A stretch of 47,127 bases of DNA, taken from assembly GCA_903959175.1 (NCBI GenBank), contig CAJBVW010000015.1, forward strand, positions 1 to 47,127. The letters run 5' to 3'. The first letter of the stretch is position 1; each line of letters starts with the position of its first letter. This stretch comes from an uncultured Pseudomonadota bacterium (lineage in GTDB: Bacteria > Myxococcota_A > UBA796 > SXON01). The position numbers were made by a program, and so were the translations under genes. This document shows positions 35,335 through 43,927 of this stretch, one piece after another. Below the pieces are notes generated by a model. It saw only the letters and a program-made list of their open reading frames with translations, was not told the DNA's origin and searched no databases.

Positions 35335-37245
35335 TCACTGGGGGCGGCTACCCGTGGGGCGCGGCGGCGGCTCGATGTCCCAGTAGCGCTGGAGCCACCG
35401 CCCGCAGACCGCGACCGGCGCGTCCGAGCGCGCACATTTGACGGCTTCCAGCGCCGCCTCCGCGCCGGCGGTGTCGCCGATCTCCGTGTAGATGGTCGCC
35501 TCCTCCTCGAACAGCATCGCGACCTGCCCGTCGTCGCGCCAGCGCCGTGCGAGGGGGAGCGCGTCCTCAAGCGAGGCGAGGGCGGCGGCCGTGTCCCCAC
35601 GCTCGAGCTGCCGGCGGGCGAGGAAGACCGAGGGCTCCACGGAGGGGCCCATGCCGCCCAGGGCGAGCGTGGCGAGACGCTCGGACTCTTCCAGATCGCC
35701 GCGTTCGCGCGCGAAGTCGGCCGCCTGAAGCACGAACGGGGCGTAGCCGTCGGCCTCGGCGGCGGCCGCGACGGCGTCCCGGATCGCGACGCACATCCGC
35801 TGCTCGCGCACGTAGATGAGGTTGAGGAACGCGCGCCGGAAGAAGCAGCCGCGATCCTCCGCACCGTCGGTCATCGCGGTGGCATCGGCGCCCTCGACCC
35901 GGCGCCAGCCCGCGAACCAGGCCTCGGCGGGCCGGTCGGGCGGGAGCGCGTCCCCCGCCATGTAGCGCTGGTAGGGGGTCCATGCGCGATTATCGAGGTA
36001 TCGCGGGTTCAGTTCGGGTGCGAGCTTGGCGAGGATCGCGATGTCCTCGCGCACGTCGCGCCCGCCGGACGAGGTGAGCCCGAGCTCGAGCGGCGCCGCG
36101 GGGAGCTGGAACACGGTGCAGGCGTCGGGGAGCGTGAGCAGCGCGAGCGGCGCGAGCACGGCGACCGGCGCCAGGCCGGCGAGGCGGGCGCGGAGCGTGC
36201 GCACGAGCCACTGGATGCCCGCGGCGCACAGCAGGACGAACAGGGGTAGGAGCGGGGCGAAGACGTAGGTCTTCGCGGCGGTCATGCTCCGCGTGCTCGC
36301 GGCGATCGGGAGCAGGAGGGCGGCGAGGATCCACGGCACGAGCACCGCACGGGCCCCGCGCCCGAGGTCCGAGCCCGGCGCAGTGTCGGGGGCGAGCTTC
36401 CCGCGCACGGCGAGGACGGTGCCGACGAGCGCGAGCGCGAGCATCGGCCACGCGACGTAGGGGATCAGCCCGCCGACGGGCCAGAGCGCCCACTGGAGCA
36501 CGGCGAGGTCAGGTGCCTGCCGCGACTCCCGGGAGGCCTGCGCGCCCGTGACGGCGATGGCCCACGGAGCGAAGGCGACGCCCGCGCCGATGGCGGCGCC
36601 GACGGCGGGGAGGAGGGCGCGGAGCCGCGCGGTCCCGCTGCTGCCTACCCACGCCCGCGCGGCGAGCGCGCCCACGGCGGCGACGAGGGGGAGCGCCATC
36701 GCGTAGTGGGCGTACAGCCCGAGCGCGCCGAGCACCGCGATGCTCACCGCGGCGCGGCGCGGCGGCAGGAAGTTGGCCGCGAGCAGGCCGGCGCCGATGG
36801 CGAGCAGGATCGCGTAGGCGCGCGCCATGCTCCCGTACACGAGGAAGAACGGTAGGAATGGCAGCAGCCACGCGGCGAGGCCGCCGAGGCCGAGATGCTT
36901 GCGACCCAGGTGGGCGACGATCGCGACGGCGCCGACGGCCGCGAGGGCGGAGGGGAGCCGCATCCAGACGTCGGACTCGTTCAGCCGACCGAGGATCCAC
37001 TCGAGCAGGAAGTAGCCGGGCGGGTGGCGGTCCCGCTCCGCCATCTCGAAGACCTTCGCGAGCGGTAGCTCGGTCGCGACGTTCTGGGTGAAGATCTCGT
37101 CTTCCCAGAGGGGCCAGCGCCACAGGCCCTGCACGCTGACGAGCGCCGCGAGGAGCACCGGGAGCCGGTCGGCGGGGTGGAGGAGGTGGTCCGGGAAGAG
37201 GCGCAAGGCGACCGCGCGCAAGGCGGCCGGAGCGTCGTCTGTCAA
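35335..37245 (-). CDS. GT39-family glycosyltransferase with TPR-like C-terminus
   Basis: The product has 636 residues. The N-terminal half is clearly of the GT39/ArnT (PMT_2) type: the catalytic-loop motif WPLWEDEIFT (Asp-Glu about 49-50) and the lipid-side RDRHPPGYFLLEW (HPP about 74-76), followed by about ten TM helices. These enzymes move a sugar from a polyprenyl-phosphate donor to protein or lipid on the outer side of the inner membrane. The last 200 residues are periplasmic and TPR-like (DLEESERLATLALGGMG; RQLERGDTAAALASLEDAL), which may bind the acceptor. The start is TTG at 37245, overlapping the SGNH hydrolase stop (TTGA). Confidence 0.85.
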   Translation of the reverse strand: MTDDAPAALRAVALRLFPDHLLHPADRLPVLLAALVSVQGLWRWPLWEDEIFTQNVATELPLAKVFEMAERDRHPPGYFLLEWILGRLNESDVWMRLPSALAAVGAVAIVAHLGRKHLGLGGLAAWLLPFLPFFLVYGSMARAYAILLAIGAGLLAANFLPPRRAAVSIAVLGALGLYAHYAMALPLVAAVGALAARAWVGSSGTARLRALLPAVGAAIGAGVAFAPWAIAVTGAQASRESRQAPDLAVLQWALWPVGGLIPYVAWPMLALALVGTVLAVRGKLAPDTAPGSDLGRGARAVLVPWILAALLLPIAASTRSMTAAKTYVFAPLLPLFVLLCAAGIQWLVRTLRARLAGLAPVAVLAPLALLTLPDACTVFQLPAAPLELGLTSSGGRDVREDIAILAKLAPELNPRYLDNRAWTPYQRYMAGDALPPDRPAEAWFAGWRRVEGADATAMTDGAEDRGCFFRRAFLNLIYVREQRMCVAIRDAVAAAAEADGYAPFVLQAADFARERGDLEESERLATLALGGMGPSVEPSVFLARRQLERGDTAAALASLEDALPLARRWRDDGQVAMLFEEEATIYTEIGDTAGAEAALEAVKCARSDAPVAVCGRWLQRYWDIEPPPRPTGSRPQ

Positions 37246-38261
37246 CGCGGTACCGTCCCGTCGAGGAGGAGCGAGAGGAAGCCCGCGCCGACGGGACCGG
37301 GGTGGACGGCGTCCTCGAAGAGGCCGTCCAGCCGCGGCAGGGCCTTGAACTGGGTCTCGGCGTCCGCGAGGGGAACGTCGAGGTCCTCCGCGACGAGGCG
37401 CATCTTCTCGCGGTAGGGGCCGGAGGTGGAGGGCGCGTCGATGTCGTCGACGTCCTCGGCGGCGGCGAGCAGCAGGAACACGGGGACCGCGCCGGCGTCG
37501 CGCGTCATCTTGACCATGCGGCGCAGGTTTTCGGCGTACTCGTCGGGAGGGACGCGGTTCACGGAGCCCGGTTGGGGCGTGCCCATCTGCGGGATGACGT
37601 GGGCCACGGTGGCCTCGGCGCCGCGGACGCGGAGCCAGGTGTTTCGGGCCAGGCGGTAGGCCGCCGAGTGTTCGGCCACCCGGGTCAGCGGGACCTCACG
37701 GGCGAGGCCGAAGCGCTCGATGTCGGCCGCGGACTCGCGCGTCGCGTCGCTGAACTGGTTCGCGATGACGACGTAGTCGGGCTCGAAGGCGAGGCACTTC
37801 CGCTCCAGCTTGCGGATGGACTGCTCGGTGCTGTGGCCCGGGCAGGCGCAGTTGGCGACCTGCCAGTCGACCCCGGGGTTGGCGGCGTCCCGCAGGCGCT
37901 CGAAGCGCGCGGAGAAGGTGTCCGGCCAGTCGAGGAGCACGCCGAAGACCGATGAGTCTCCCACGAAGATCACGCGCTTGGCACCCGCAGGCTTCGGGTC
38001 CGGGTAGTCCGGGCCGCGCATCTGCCACTTGTTCGTGGTGTAGCGCGTGCCCCACTCGCTCCCGCCGTTGGGGTTGATGTCCCAGCCCGGGACCTCCCCG
38101 TCGGAGACGAAGCTGTCGTCGCCCGTGATCTCGCGGACGACGGAGCCGCGATCCGTGGTCAACCGGGCGGGGAGCACGCGCGCGACGCCTTCGCACGCCG
38201 CAAGCGCGAGCACACACAGCACGCTCACGAAGAGGGCGCGACGACGAGGAGACACAGGCAT
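37242..38261 (-). CDS. Membrane-anchored or lipid-anchored SGNH hydrolase
   Basis: The product has 339 residues. The N-terminus MPVSPRRRALFVSVLCVLALAAC is either a lipoprotein signal (LAAC) or an anchor. The SGNH block I motif GDSSVFGV has Ser at about residue 103. Block III looks like QVANCACPGHSTEQ, and block V is DAVHPGPVG, with Asp/His at about 317 and 320. Such enzymes remove or add acyl groups on surface glycans. The gene is the first of an operon with the GT39 enzyme, so a shared glycan substrate is likely. Confidence 0.85.
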   Translation of the reverse strand: MPVSPRRRALFVSVLCVLALAACEGVARVLPARLTTDRGSVVREITGDDSFVSDGEVPGWDINPNGGSEWGTRYTTNKWQMRGPDYPDPKPAGAKRVIFVGDSSVFGVLLDWPDTFSARFERLRDAANPGVDWQVANCACPGHSTEQSIRKLERKCLAFEPDYVVIANQFSDATRESAADIERFGLAREVPLTRVAEHSAAYRLARNTWLRVRGAEATVAHVIPQMGTPQPGSVNRVPPDEYAENLRRMVKMTRDAGAVPVFLLLAAAEDVDDIDAPSTSGPYREKMRLVAEDLDVPLADAETQFKALPRLDGLFEDAVHPGPVGAGFLSLLLDGTVPR

Positions 38262-38436
38262 GGAGCGGCTTCCGGACGGCCGAGCCTATCCACCGTGAGC
38301 GGAGCGGTGCAAGGGCGGGCGCGGGCAAAGCGTCGTCGCCCGGCCGTGCGTCGCCGGAGGCAGAACCGTGCGGAACATCCGGGTTATCGAGGGCCCGTCG
38401 CTCGGCGGGGCCCGCGCCGCCGCGTCCGGAGGAGCC

Positions 38437-39456
38437 ATGACCGCCCCATTCGACTCGCTCGTCGCCTGGATCCGCGCCGTTGGAGGGCACGTCGGCGCCC
38501 TGGGGGTGGACAGTCGCGGCGGCGAGCGCGGCGGCGACCGCGGCCTGTTCGCGACCGCCGGGGCGGAGGAGGGGGCGTTGCTCCTGCGGGTGCCGCGGGC
38601 GTGCATCGTGACCACGGACGTCGCTGCGGAGACCGATATCGGCCGATGGATCGCGGCGCGCTTCGACGGCGGCAGCGTCGAGCAGGTGCTGCTCGCCGCG
38701 TGGATCCTGCACCGGCGCGACCGGCCCGATCCGCGCTGGGCGCCCTACCTCGCGACCCTCCCCGAGCGCGTCCCGACCCACCCGTTCTTCTACGATCGCG
38801 CCCGCGTGCACGCCCTCCGCGGGACCTCGCTGGAGGCGCTCGTGCCCGCCCGGCGCGCCTTCCTCCTCGAGGAGCTGGGCTGGCTGCGCGCGCACGTCCC
38901 CGACACCGCGGGCTGGACGGACGACGCGTGGCTCCTCGCGCGCACGCTCGTCACCTCCCGCCTCTTCGGCCTCGAAGGCGCGGTCGGCAACGCCCTCGTG
39001 CCGCTCGCGGACCTCTGCAACCACGCCCTCACCCCCGGTGCGCGCTGGGGCCTCGACGGCGACGACTTCGTGCTCCACGCGGCCACCGCGCTCGCGGCCG
39101 GCGCCGAGGTCCATGAGGGCTACGGCGCGAAGTCGAACCTCCGTCTCCTCCTCCACTACGGCTTCACCCTCGCCGAGAACCCCGAGGAGGACTGCATCGT
39201 GGACGTGGAGGGGCAGCCCGTGCAGCTCGGCGCCGCGCCGACCGAGGAGACGGTGCGCGAGGCGGTGGAGGGGCTCGCGTGGGACGGCGACGAGGCGCGC
39301 CTGCACGCCGCCCTCCGTCGGGTGTGCGCGGCGCGGCTCGCCGCCCTGCCGTCCGCGGAGGAGGACGCCGCGGACGAGGCCGTCGCGCTGGACGCCGTTC
39401 GGGTGCGTCGGGGCGAGCGGCGCGTGCTCGCCGCGTGGTGCGCGCGGTTGGCTTGA
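38437..39456 (+). CDS. SET-domain protein (SETD3/Rubisco-LSMT-like)
   Basis: ATG 38437 follows GGAGGAG and gives 339 residues; an upstream in-frame ATG (38368) is less well placed. The family (SAM-dependent protein lysine or histidine methyltransferases) is known mainly from eukaryotes. Seen here are GGDRGLFATAGAEEGALLLRVP (SET-N), the long insert (YLATLPERVPTHPFFYD; EELGWLRAHVP) and the core NALVPLADLCNHALTPGARW, followed by VHEGYGAKSNLRLLLHYGF. The Asn-His of DLCNH and the Tyr of EGYG are the usual SAM and substrate positions. Its target is unknown. It may have come by transfer from eukaryotes. Confidence 0.85.
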   Translation: MTAPFDSLVAWIRAVGGHVGALGVDSRGGERGGDRGLFATAGAEEGALLLRVPRACIVTTDVAAETDIGRWIAARFDGGSVEQVLLAAWILHRRDRPDPRWAPYLATLPERVPTHPFFYDRARVHALRGTSLEALVPARRAFLLEELGWLRAHVPDTAGWTDDAWLLARTLVTSRLFGLEGAVGNALVPLADLCNHALTPGARWGLDGDDFVLHAATALAAGAEVHEGYGAKSNLRLLLHYGFTLAENPEEDCIVDVEGQPVQLGAAPTEETVREAVEGLAWDGDEARLHAALRRVCAARLAALPSAEEDAADEAVALDAVRVRRGERRVLAAWCARLA

Positions 39457-39478
39457 CGGGGGAGGTCCGTCGGCGGGG

Positions 39479-39702
39479 GTGACGGATGTCACCATCAAGG
39501 AAACGATGTGAGCGGCGTCCATCGCCGAGGCACACGCCGCGGGCAACGCGGCATGGCTCGCCGAGGTGGCCTCGCCCCCGCCCGAGAACCCCAGACGTGT
39601 CGCCCGCGCGCTTGGTTACGCGGCCTCCCGCTCACCGGCGCAAGCCGCTCGCTCGGCTACGGCGGCGTCGTCGTCATCAGCGCGGGCGCGGCCCCGTACT
39701 GA
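39479..39702 (+). pseudogene. Possible decayed small gene
   Basis: Coding-like sequence is spread over two frames. A GTG at 39479 opens MTDVTIKETM and stops. The same frame then resumes with AASIAEAHAAGNAAWLAEVA. A second frame ends protein-like (LTGASRSLGYGGVVVISAG, then AAPY, TGA at 39702). No single frame makes sense across it. It could be a remnant or chance GC-rich pattern. The remainder of 39457-39732 shows nothing else. Confidence 0.2.
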
Positions 39703-39732
39703 GCGCGAGGCGGCCGCCCGCCCCGCGTGCGG

Positions 39733-42084
39733 TCACGCGCCGAGCGCCACGCGGACGAGCTCCTGGACGAGTCCCGGGTTCGCCGCACCGCGCGTGGCCT
39801 TCATGACCTCGCCTACGAAGAAGCCGAGCAACCCCGTGCGGCCGCCCCGGAACGCGGCGAGCTGGCCGGGGTTGCGCGCGATCACGTCCGCCACGACGGC
39901 CTCGATGGCGCCGCGGTCGGAGACCTGCCGGAGCCCCTTGGCGGCGATGATGGCGTCGGGGTCGCCGCCCTCGGCGAGGAGCACGGCGAGCACGTCCTTC
40001 GCGGAGCGGCCGGTCACCGTGCCGTCCTCGATGCGCAGGACGAGCTTGCCCACCGCGGCGGCGTCGCGGACGGAGCCGCGGGCGTCCTTCGGGAGCTCGT
40101 TGAGCAGGAACGTCGCGAGCGCGGGGGCGTGGGCGCCGACGGAGTCCGCGGCCTCGTCGAACAGCGCCGCGAGCGTGTCGTCGGAGGAGAGCAGCGCGGC
40201 GTCGTCCTCGGCGACCCCGAGCGCGCCCATCCAGCGCTCCGCACGGGCCGACTGCGCCGGGGTGAGCGTATCGGCGACGGGCTTCTTCGCCACGGGGGGG
40301 GCGTTACGGGGAGGCTTGCCCCCCTGTCCCATGACCTCGGGGCCCTTCACCGGCGCGGGTGCGGCCGCCGGCTTCTCCGCCTTGGACCACGAGTCCTTCA
40401 GGCCGACCACGCGGTTGAGCACCACGGTGTCGGCGGTGCTGTCGACGGGGTCCGTGTAGAAGTAGCCGACGCGCTCGAGCTGCAGGTGCCGGCCGCCGCC
40501 GAGCGCGATCAGGCCGGGCTCGGCGTAGGCGGTCACCGTCGTGAGCGAGCGGGGGTTGAGGTGGGTGAGGAAGTCCTCGTCGCCGGCGTCGGGGCGCTCG
40601 GCGGTGAAGAGGCGGTCGTACACGCGCACGGTGACGGGCCGCGCGACGTCCGCCGCGACCCAATGGATGGTGCCGGGCACCTTGCGGCCGTCGGGCGTGG
40701 TGCCGCCGCGCGTGGCGGGGTCGTGGGTGCAGCGCACGGCGACGACGGCGCCGGTGGCGTCCTTCTCGACGCCGACACACTTGACGACGTAGCCGTAGCG
40801 GAGGCGCACCTCACGCCCCGGCGCGAGGCGATGCCACTTGGGGGGCGGCTCCTCGGAGAAGTCCGCCCGGTCGATCCAGAGCTCTCGGCCGAAGGTGACG
40901 GGGCGGGAGCCCTCCTGCGGCACGTCGTGGGGCCAGTGCGGGGCGTCCATCGTGTCACGTTTGTCGGCGGCCCAATCCTCCACGATGACCTTGAGCGGAT
41001 CCAACACCGCCATCCAGCGGGGGGCGCGGGCGTTGAGGTCGTCGCGGATCGCGGCGTCGAGGGCCTCGATGTCGACCACGGAATTGGCCTTGGCGACGCC
41101 CACGCGCTCGCAGAAGTCGCGGATTGCCTCAGGCGTTACGCCGCGGCGGCGCAGGCCCGCGATCGTCGGCATGCGGGGGTCGTCCCAGCCGGCGACGTGG
41201 CCCTCCTTCACCAGCCGGAGCAGCTTGCGCTTGCTCATGAGCATGTGGGTGACGGCGAGGCGCGCAAACTCGTACTGCTGCACCTTGTAGGCGCCGGTCT
41301 CGCGGATGACCCAATCGTAGATGTCGCGGTTGTTCTCGAACTCGAGCGTGCAGATGGAGTGGGTGATCTGCTCGATCGCGTCCTCGAGGGGGTGGGCGTA
41401 GTCGTACATCGGGTAGATGCACCATGTGTCGCCGGTGCGGTGGTGGTGCTCGTGGCGGATGCGGTAGAGGAGGGGATCGCGGAGCTTGAGGTTTGCGGCC
41501 GACATATCGCCCTTGCCGCGGAGGACGCGGGCGCCGTCCGGGAACTCGCCGGCGCGCATGCGGCGGAAGAGGTCGAGGTTGTCGTCGACCGAGCGGTCGC
41601 GCCACGGGCTCGGGCGGCCGGGCTCCCAGGCGGTGCCGCGGTGCTCGCGGATGCCGACTTCGTCGAGGTCGTCGACGTAGGCCTTGCCGCTGCGGATCAG
41701 GCCCTCGGCGAGCTGGTACATCTCCTCGAAGTAGTCGGACGCGAAGAGCACGGCGCTCGGCGTGAACCCGAGCCAGCGCACGTCGGCCTCGATGGACTGG
41801 ACGTACTCGACCTCCTCCTTCGCGGGGTTCGTGTCGTCGAAGCGGAGGTTGCAGGTGCCGCCGAACTCCTTCGCGAGGCCGAAGTTGAGGCAGATGGACT
41901 TGGCGTGGCCGAGGTGGAGGTAGCCGTTGGGCTCGGGCGGGAAGCGCGTCGCGACCCGATCGTGTACGCCCGCCTTGAGGTGGTCCCGGATGAGGGTGCG
42001 GAGGAAGTTGTTGGCCTCCGGTGCGGCCGACTCGGGGCGAGCGGCGGGAGACGCGGGAGGGGACTCGACGGGGGGCGTGGCCAC
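39733..42084 (-). CDS. glnS: Glutaminyl-tRNA synthetase with C-terminal YqeY/GatB-like domain
   Basis: The product charges tRNA-Gln with glutamine (cytoplasm). It has 783 residues, against about 550 in E. coli. The class I motifs are present: FPPEPNGYLHLGHAKSI (HIGH version HLGH at about 57-60) and LMSKRKLLRLV (KMSKS version about 280). The GlnRS-specific region DDTNPAKEEVEYVQSI is also present. The anticodon-binding beta-barrels end about residue 555. A linker of Pro/Ala/Lys follows, then a helical domain of about 190 residues (ADTLTPAQSARAERWM to the stop) with IEDGTVTGRSAKDVLAVL and GQLAAFRGGRTGLLGFFVG. This matches the YqeY/GatB tail known from Deinococcus GlnRS, which helps tRNA binding. 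The start is GTG 42084. Confidence 0.95.
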   Translation of the reverse strand: MATPPVESPPASPAARPESAAPEANNFLRTLIRDHLKAGVHDRVATRFPPEPNGYLHLGHAKSICLNFGLAKEFGGTCNLRFDDTNPAKEEVEYVQSIEADVRWLGFTPSAVLFASDYFEEMYQLAEGLIRSGKAYVDDLDEVGIREHRGTAWEPGRPSPWRDRSVDDNLDLFRRMRAGEFPDGARVLRGKGDMSAANLKLRDPLLYRIRHEHHHRTGDTWCIYPMYDYAHPLEDAIEQITHSICTLEFENNRDIYDWVIRETGAYKVQQYEFARLAVTHMLMSKRKLLRLVKEGHVAGWDDPRMPTIAGLRRRGVTPEAIRDFCERVGVAKANSVVDIEALDAAIRDDLNARAPRWMAVLDPLKVIVEDWAADKRDTMDAPHWPHDVPQEGSRPVTFGRELWIDRADFSEEPPPKWHRLAPGREVRLRYGYVVKCVGVEKDATGAVVAVRCTHDPATRGGTTPDGRKVPGTIHWVAADVARPVTVRVYDRLFTAERPDAGDEDFLTHLNPRSLTTVTAYAEPGLIALGGGRHLQLERVGYFYTDPVDSTADTVVLNRVVGLKDSWSKAEKPAAAPAPVKGPEVMGQGGKPPRNAPPVAKKPVADTLTPAQSARAERWMGALGVAEDDAALLSSDDTLAALFDEAADSVGAHAPALATFLLNELPKDARGSVRDAAAVGKLVLRIEDGTVTGRSAKDVLAVLLAEGGDPDAIIAAKGLRQVSDRGAIEAVVADVIARNPGQLAAFRGGRTGLLGFFVGEVMKATRGAANPGLVQELVRVALGA

Positions 42085-42193
42085 GATGGCTCCGGTTGGC
42101 GCCGACCATCTAACCGGGACGGCGCCGGACCCCCACCACCGGGCGCGGACGCCGCTGGACGCACCGCGGCGGTCGGCCTACAACGTGGGTCCC

Positions 42194-43876
42194 ATGCTCC
42201 TCCTCCTCGCCTGCACCGCCTCGACGCCCCGGCTCGCCGATCCGCTCCCGGATCCGCGCGCGGACCGTGACGACACCGTCCCCGCCGACGCGATCGAGGA
42301 CCTGCCCGGCGCGGACACCCCTGCGGATCCGACCGACGCCGTCTTCGACCCCACGCGCATCGCCACCCTCGAGCTGACGATGGGGGGCGCCGACTGGGCG
42401 GAGATCCGCGACACTCCGTGGACGGAGGCGTGGCACACCGCCACCTTCCGTTGGGACGACGAGGAGGTGACGGAGATCGCCGTGCGGGCCTTCGGTCAGG
42501 GGAGCCAGATCGCCGGGAAGTCCTCGCTCAAGCTCTCGTTCGACCGCGTGGTGGACGGGCAGGAGTGGCACGGTCTGGACGAGCTGAAGCTCGACAACAG
42601 CTCCCAGGACGTGGGCTTCCTGAACGAGTTCCTCGCGACCGCGATCATGCGCCGCTTCGGGGTGCCCGCCGCGCGCACGGGGTGGGCGCGCGTGCGGGTG
42701 AACGGAGAGAACGCCGGGTTCTTCGTGGTGCTCGAGAGCATCGACGACCGCTTCGTGGAGCGTTGGTTCGGGCACGACGACGGGGTGTTGTACGGGATGA
42801 ACTCCGGCTACTACGCCCAGGGCCTCAACCCGATGGCGGACGGGCTGACGTGGTTCGAGCCGCAGACCTCGATCGACAGCGACGGCGCCGACCTCGTGGC
42901 GCTCGCCGAGACGGTCGCGTCGGGTACGGACGAGGAGCTGGCGGCGGTGCTCGATCTTCGGGGCTTCGGCCGGGAGAGCGTGGCCCGCTCGGTCATGGGC
43001 TCGATGGACGCGTTCTCGGCGGACGGGAACAACTACTACCTCTACGACGACGGCGGGCGCTGGACGATCCTGCCCTGGGACTTCGACGTCGACCTCGGCG
43101 GCTACTACTTCTCCCAGGCGCTCACGGTCGACCCGCGCGCCCCGTGGGCGACCTCCCCGTGGGCCGTCAACCCGATCACCGGCGCCGCCTACACGGACCC
43201 CGTGCTGACGCGGAACCTGGCGTCGGGCCTCGACACCGACGCGCTCGTGGACGAGCTCCTCGCCGGGGCGATGGATTGGGAGACGGTCGACGCCGAGGCG
43301 AAGGCGGCGGCCGAGCTCATCCGGGACGACGTCTACGCGGACGTGCTCGGATACGGGAGCGCCTTCGATCAACGAAGGGCGGACGTGCGGATGTTCCTGC
43401 ACGCGCGCCTCTCGGGGCTCACCGGGTACGACGTGGCGCCGTGCGCGATCCCGGACGGGCTGCCCGCGGACGCCGTGTCGCTCGCGGACATGGCCCCCAC
43501 CGGGACGGTCGGCTGGGGCGAGCTGCTCGTGGACCGCACGTATTGGGGCCCGGGCTTCAGCGTGGCCGGAGAGCACGGGTGTACCGGCGTCTTCGCGCAC
43601 GCGCCGAGCACGGTGACCGTCACGATCCCGGACGGCGTCACGCGGCTCGTGGGCAAGGCGGGGCTGCAGGACTGGGTGCAACAGTGCGGAGACGGCGCGG
43701 TGTTCGCGATCCGCCAGGGGACGACGCTCTGGGAGAGCGACACCCTCCGCAACTACGATGCCGCCGCGGCCTTCGAGGTGGAGGTGTCACCGGGAGCGCT
43801 CACGCTGGTGACGACGACCAACGCCGACTACAGCTGTGACACCGCCGCGTGGGTGGATGTGTGGGGAGCACGCTGA
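42194..43876 (+). CDS. CotH-family lipoprotein
   Basis: The product has 560 residues and starts at ATG 42194. The signal is only MLLLLAC, the shortest in the window. The mature protein has an Asp/Pro-rich spacer, then the CotH domain (a family of atypical secreted protein kinases): IATLELTMGGADWAEIRDTP, then GSQIAGKSSLKLSFDR, with Lys as in the family's ATP site. Further on come VRVNGENAGFFVVLESIDDR and the acidic block ILPWDFDVDLGGYYF. Kinase activity is known for spore CotH; for bacterial lipoproteins of this type it is inferred. A C-terminal beta domain of about 120 residues follows. The gene lies 109 bases from the divergent glnS. Confidence 0.82.
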   Translation: MLLLLACTASTPRLADPLPDPRADRDDTVPADAIEDLPGADTPADPTDAVFDPTRIATLELTMGGADWAEIRDTPWTEAWHTATFRWDDEEVTEIAVRAFGQGSQIAGKSSLKLSFDRVVDGQEWHGLDELKLDNSSQDVGFLNEFLATAIMRRFGVPAARTGWARVRVNGENAGFFVVLESIDDRFVERWFGHDDGVLYGMNSGYYAQGLNPMADGLTWFEPQTSIDSDGADLVALAETVASGTDEELAAVLDLRGFGRESVARSVMGSMDAFSADGNNYYLYDDGGRWTILPWDFDVDLGGYYFSQALTVDPRAPWATSPWAVNPITGAAYTDPVLTRNLASGLDTDALVDELLAGAMDWETVDAEAKAAAELIRDDVYADVLGYGSAFDQRRADVRMFLHARLSGLTGYDVAPCAIPDGLPADAVSLADMAPTGTVGWGELLVDRTYWGPGFSVAGEHGCTGVFAHAPSTVTVTIPDGVTRLVGKAGLQDWVQQCGDGAVFAIRQGTTLWESDTLRNYDAAAAFEVEVSPGALTLVTTTNADYSCDTAAWVDVWGAR

Positions 43877-43927
43877 CGTAGCCCGGCGGCGCATGGTATA
43901 CCGCGCGGCTCCCGCTCGAGGTGTCCG

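Noticed and set aside
39727-42270. 847-codon plus-strand frame opposite glnS
   Set aside because: It is the shadow of glnS; the GlnRS motifs lie on the minus strand.
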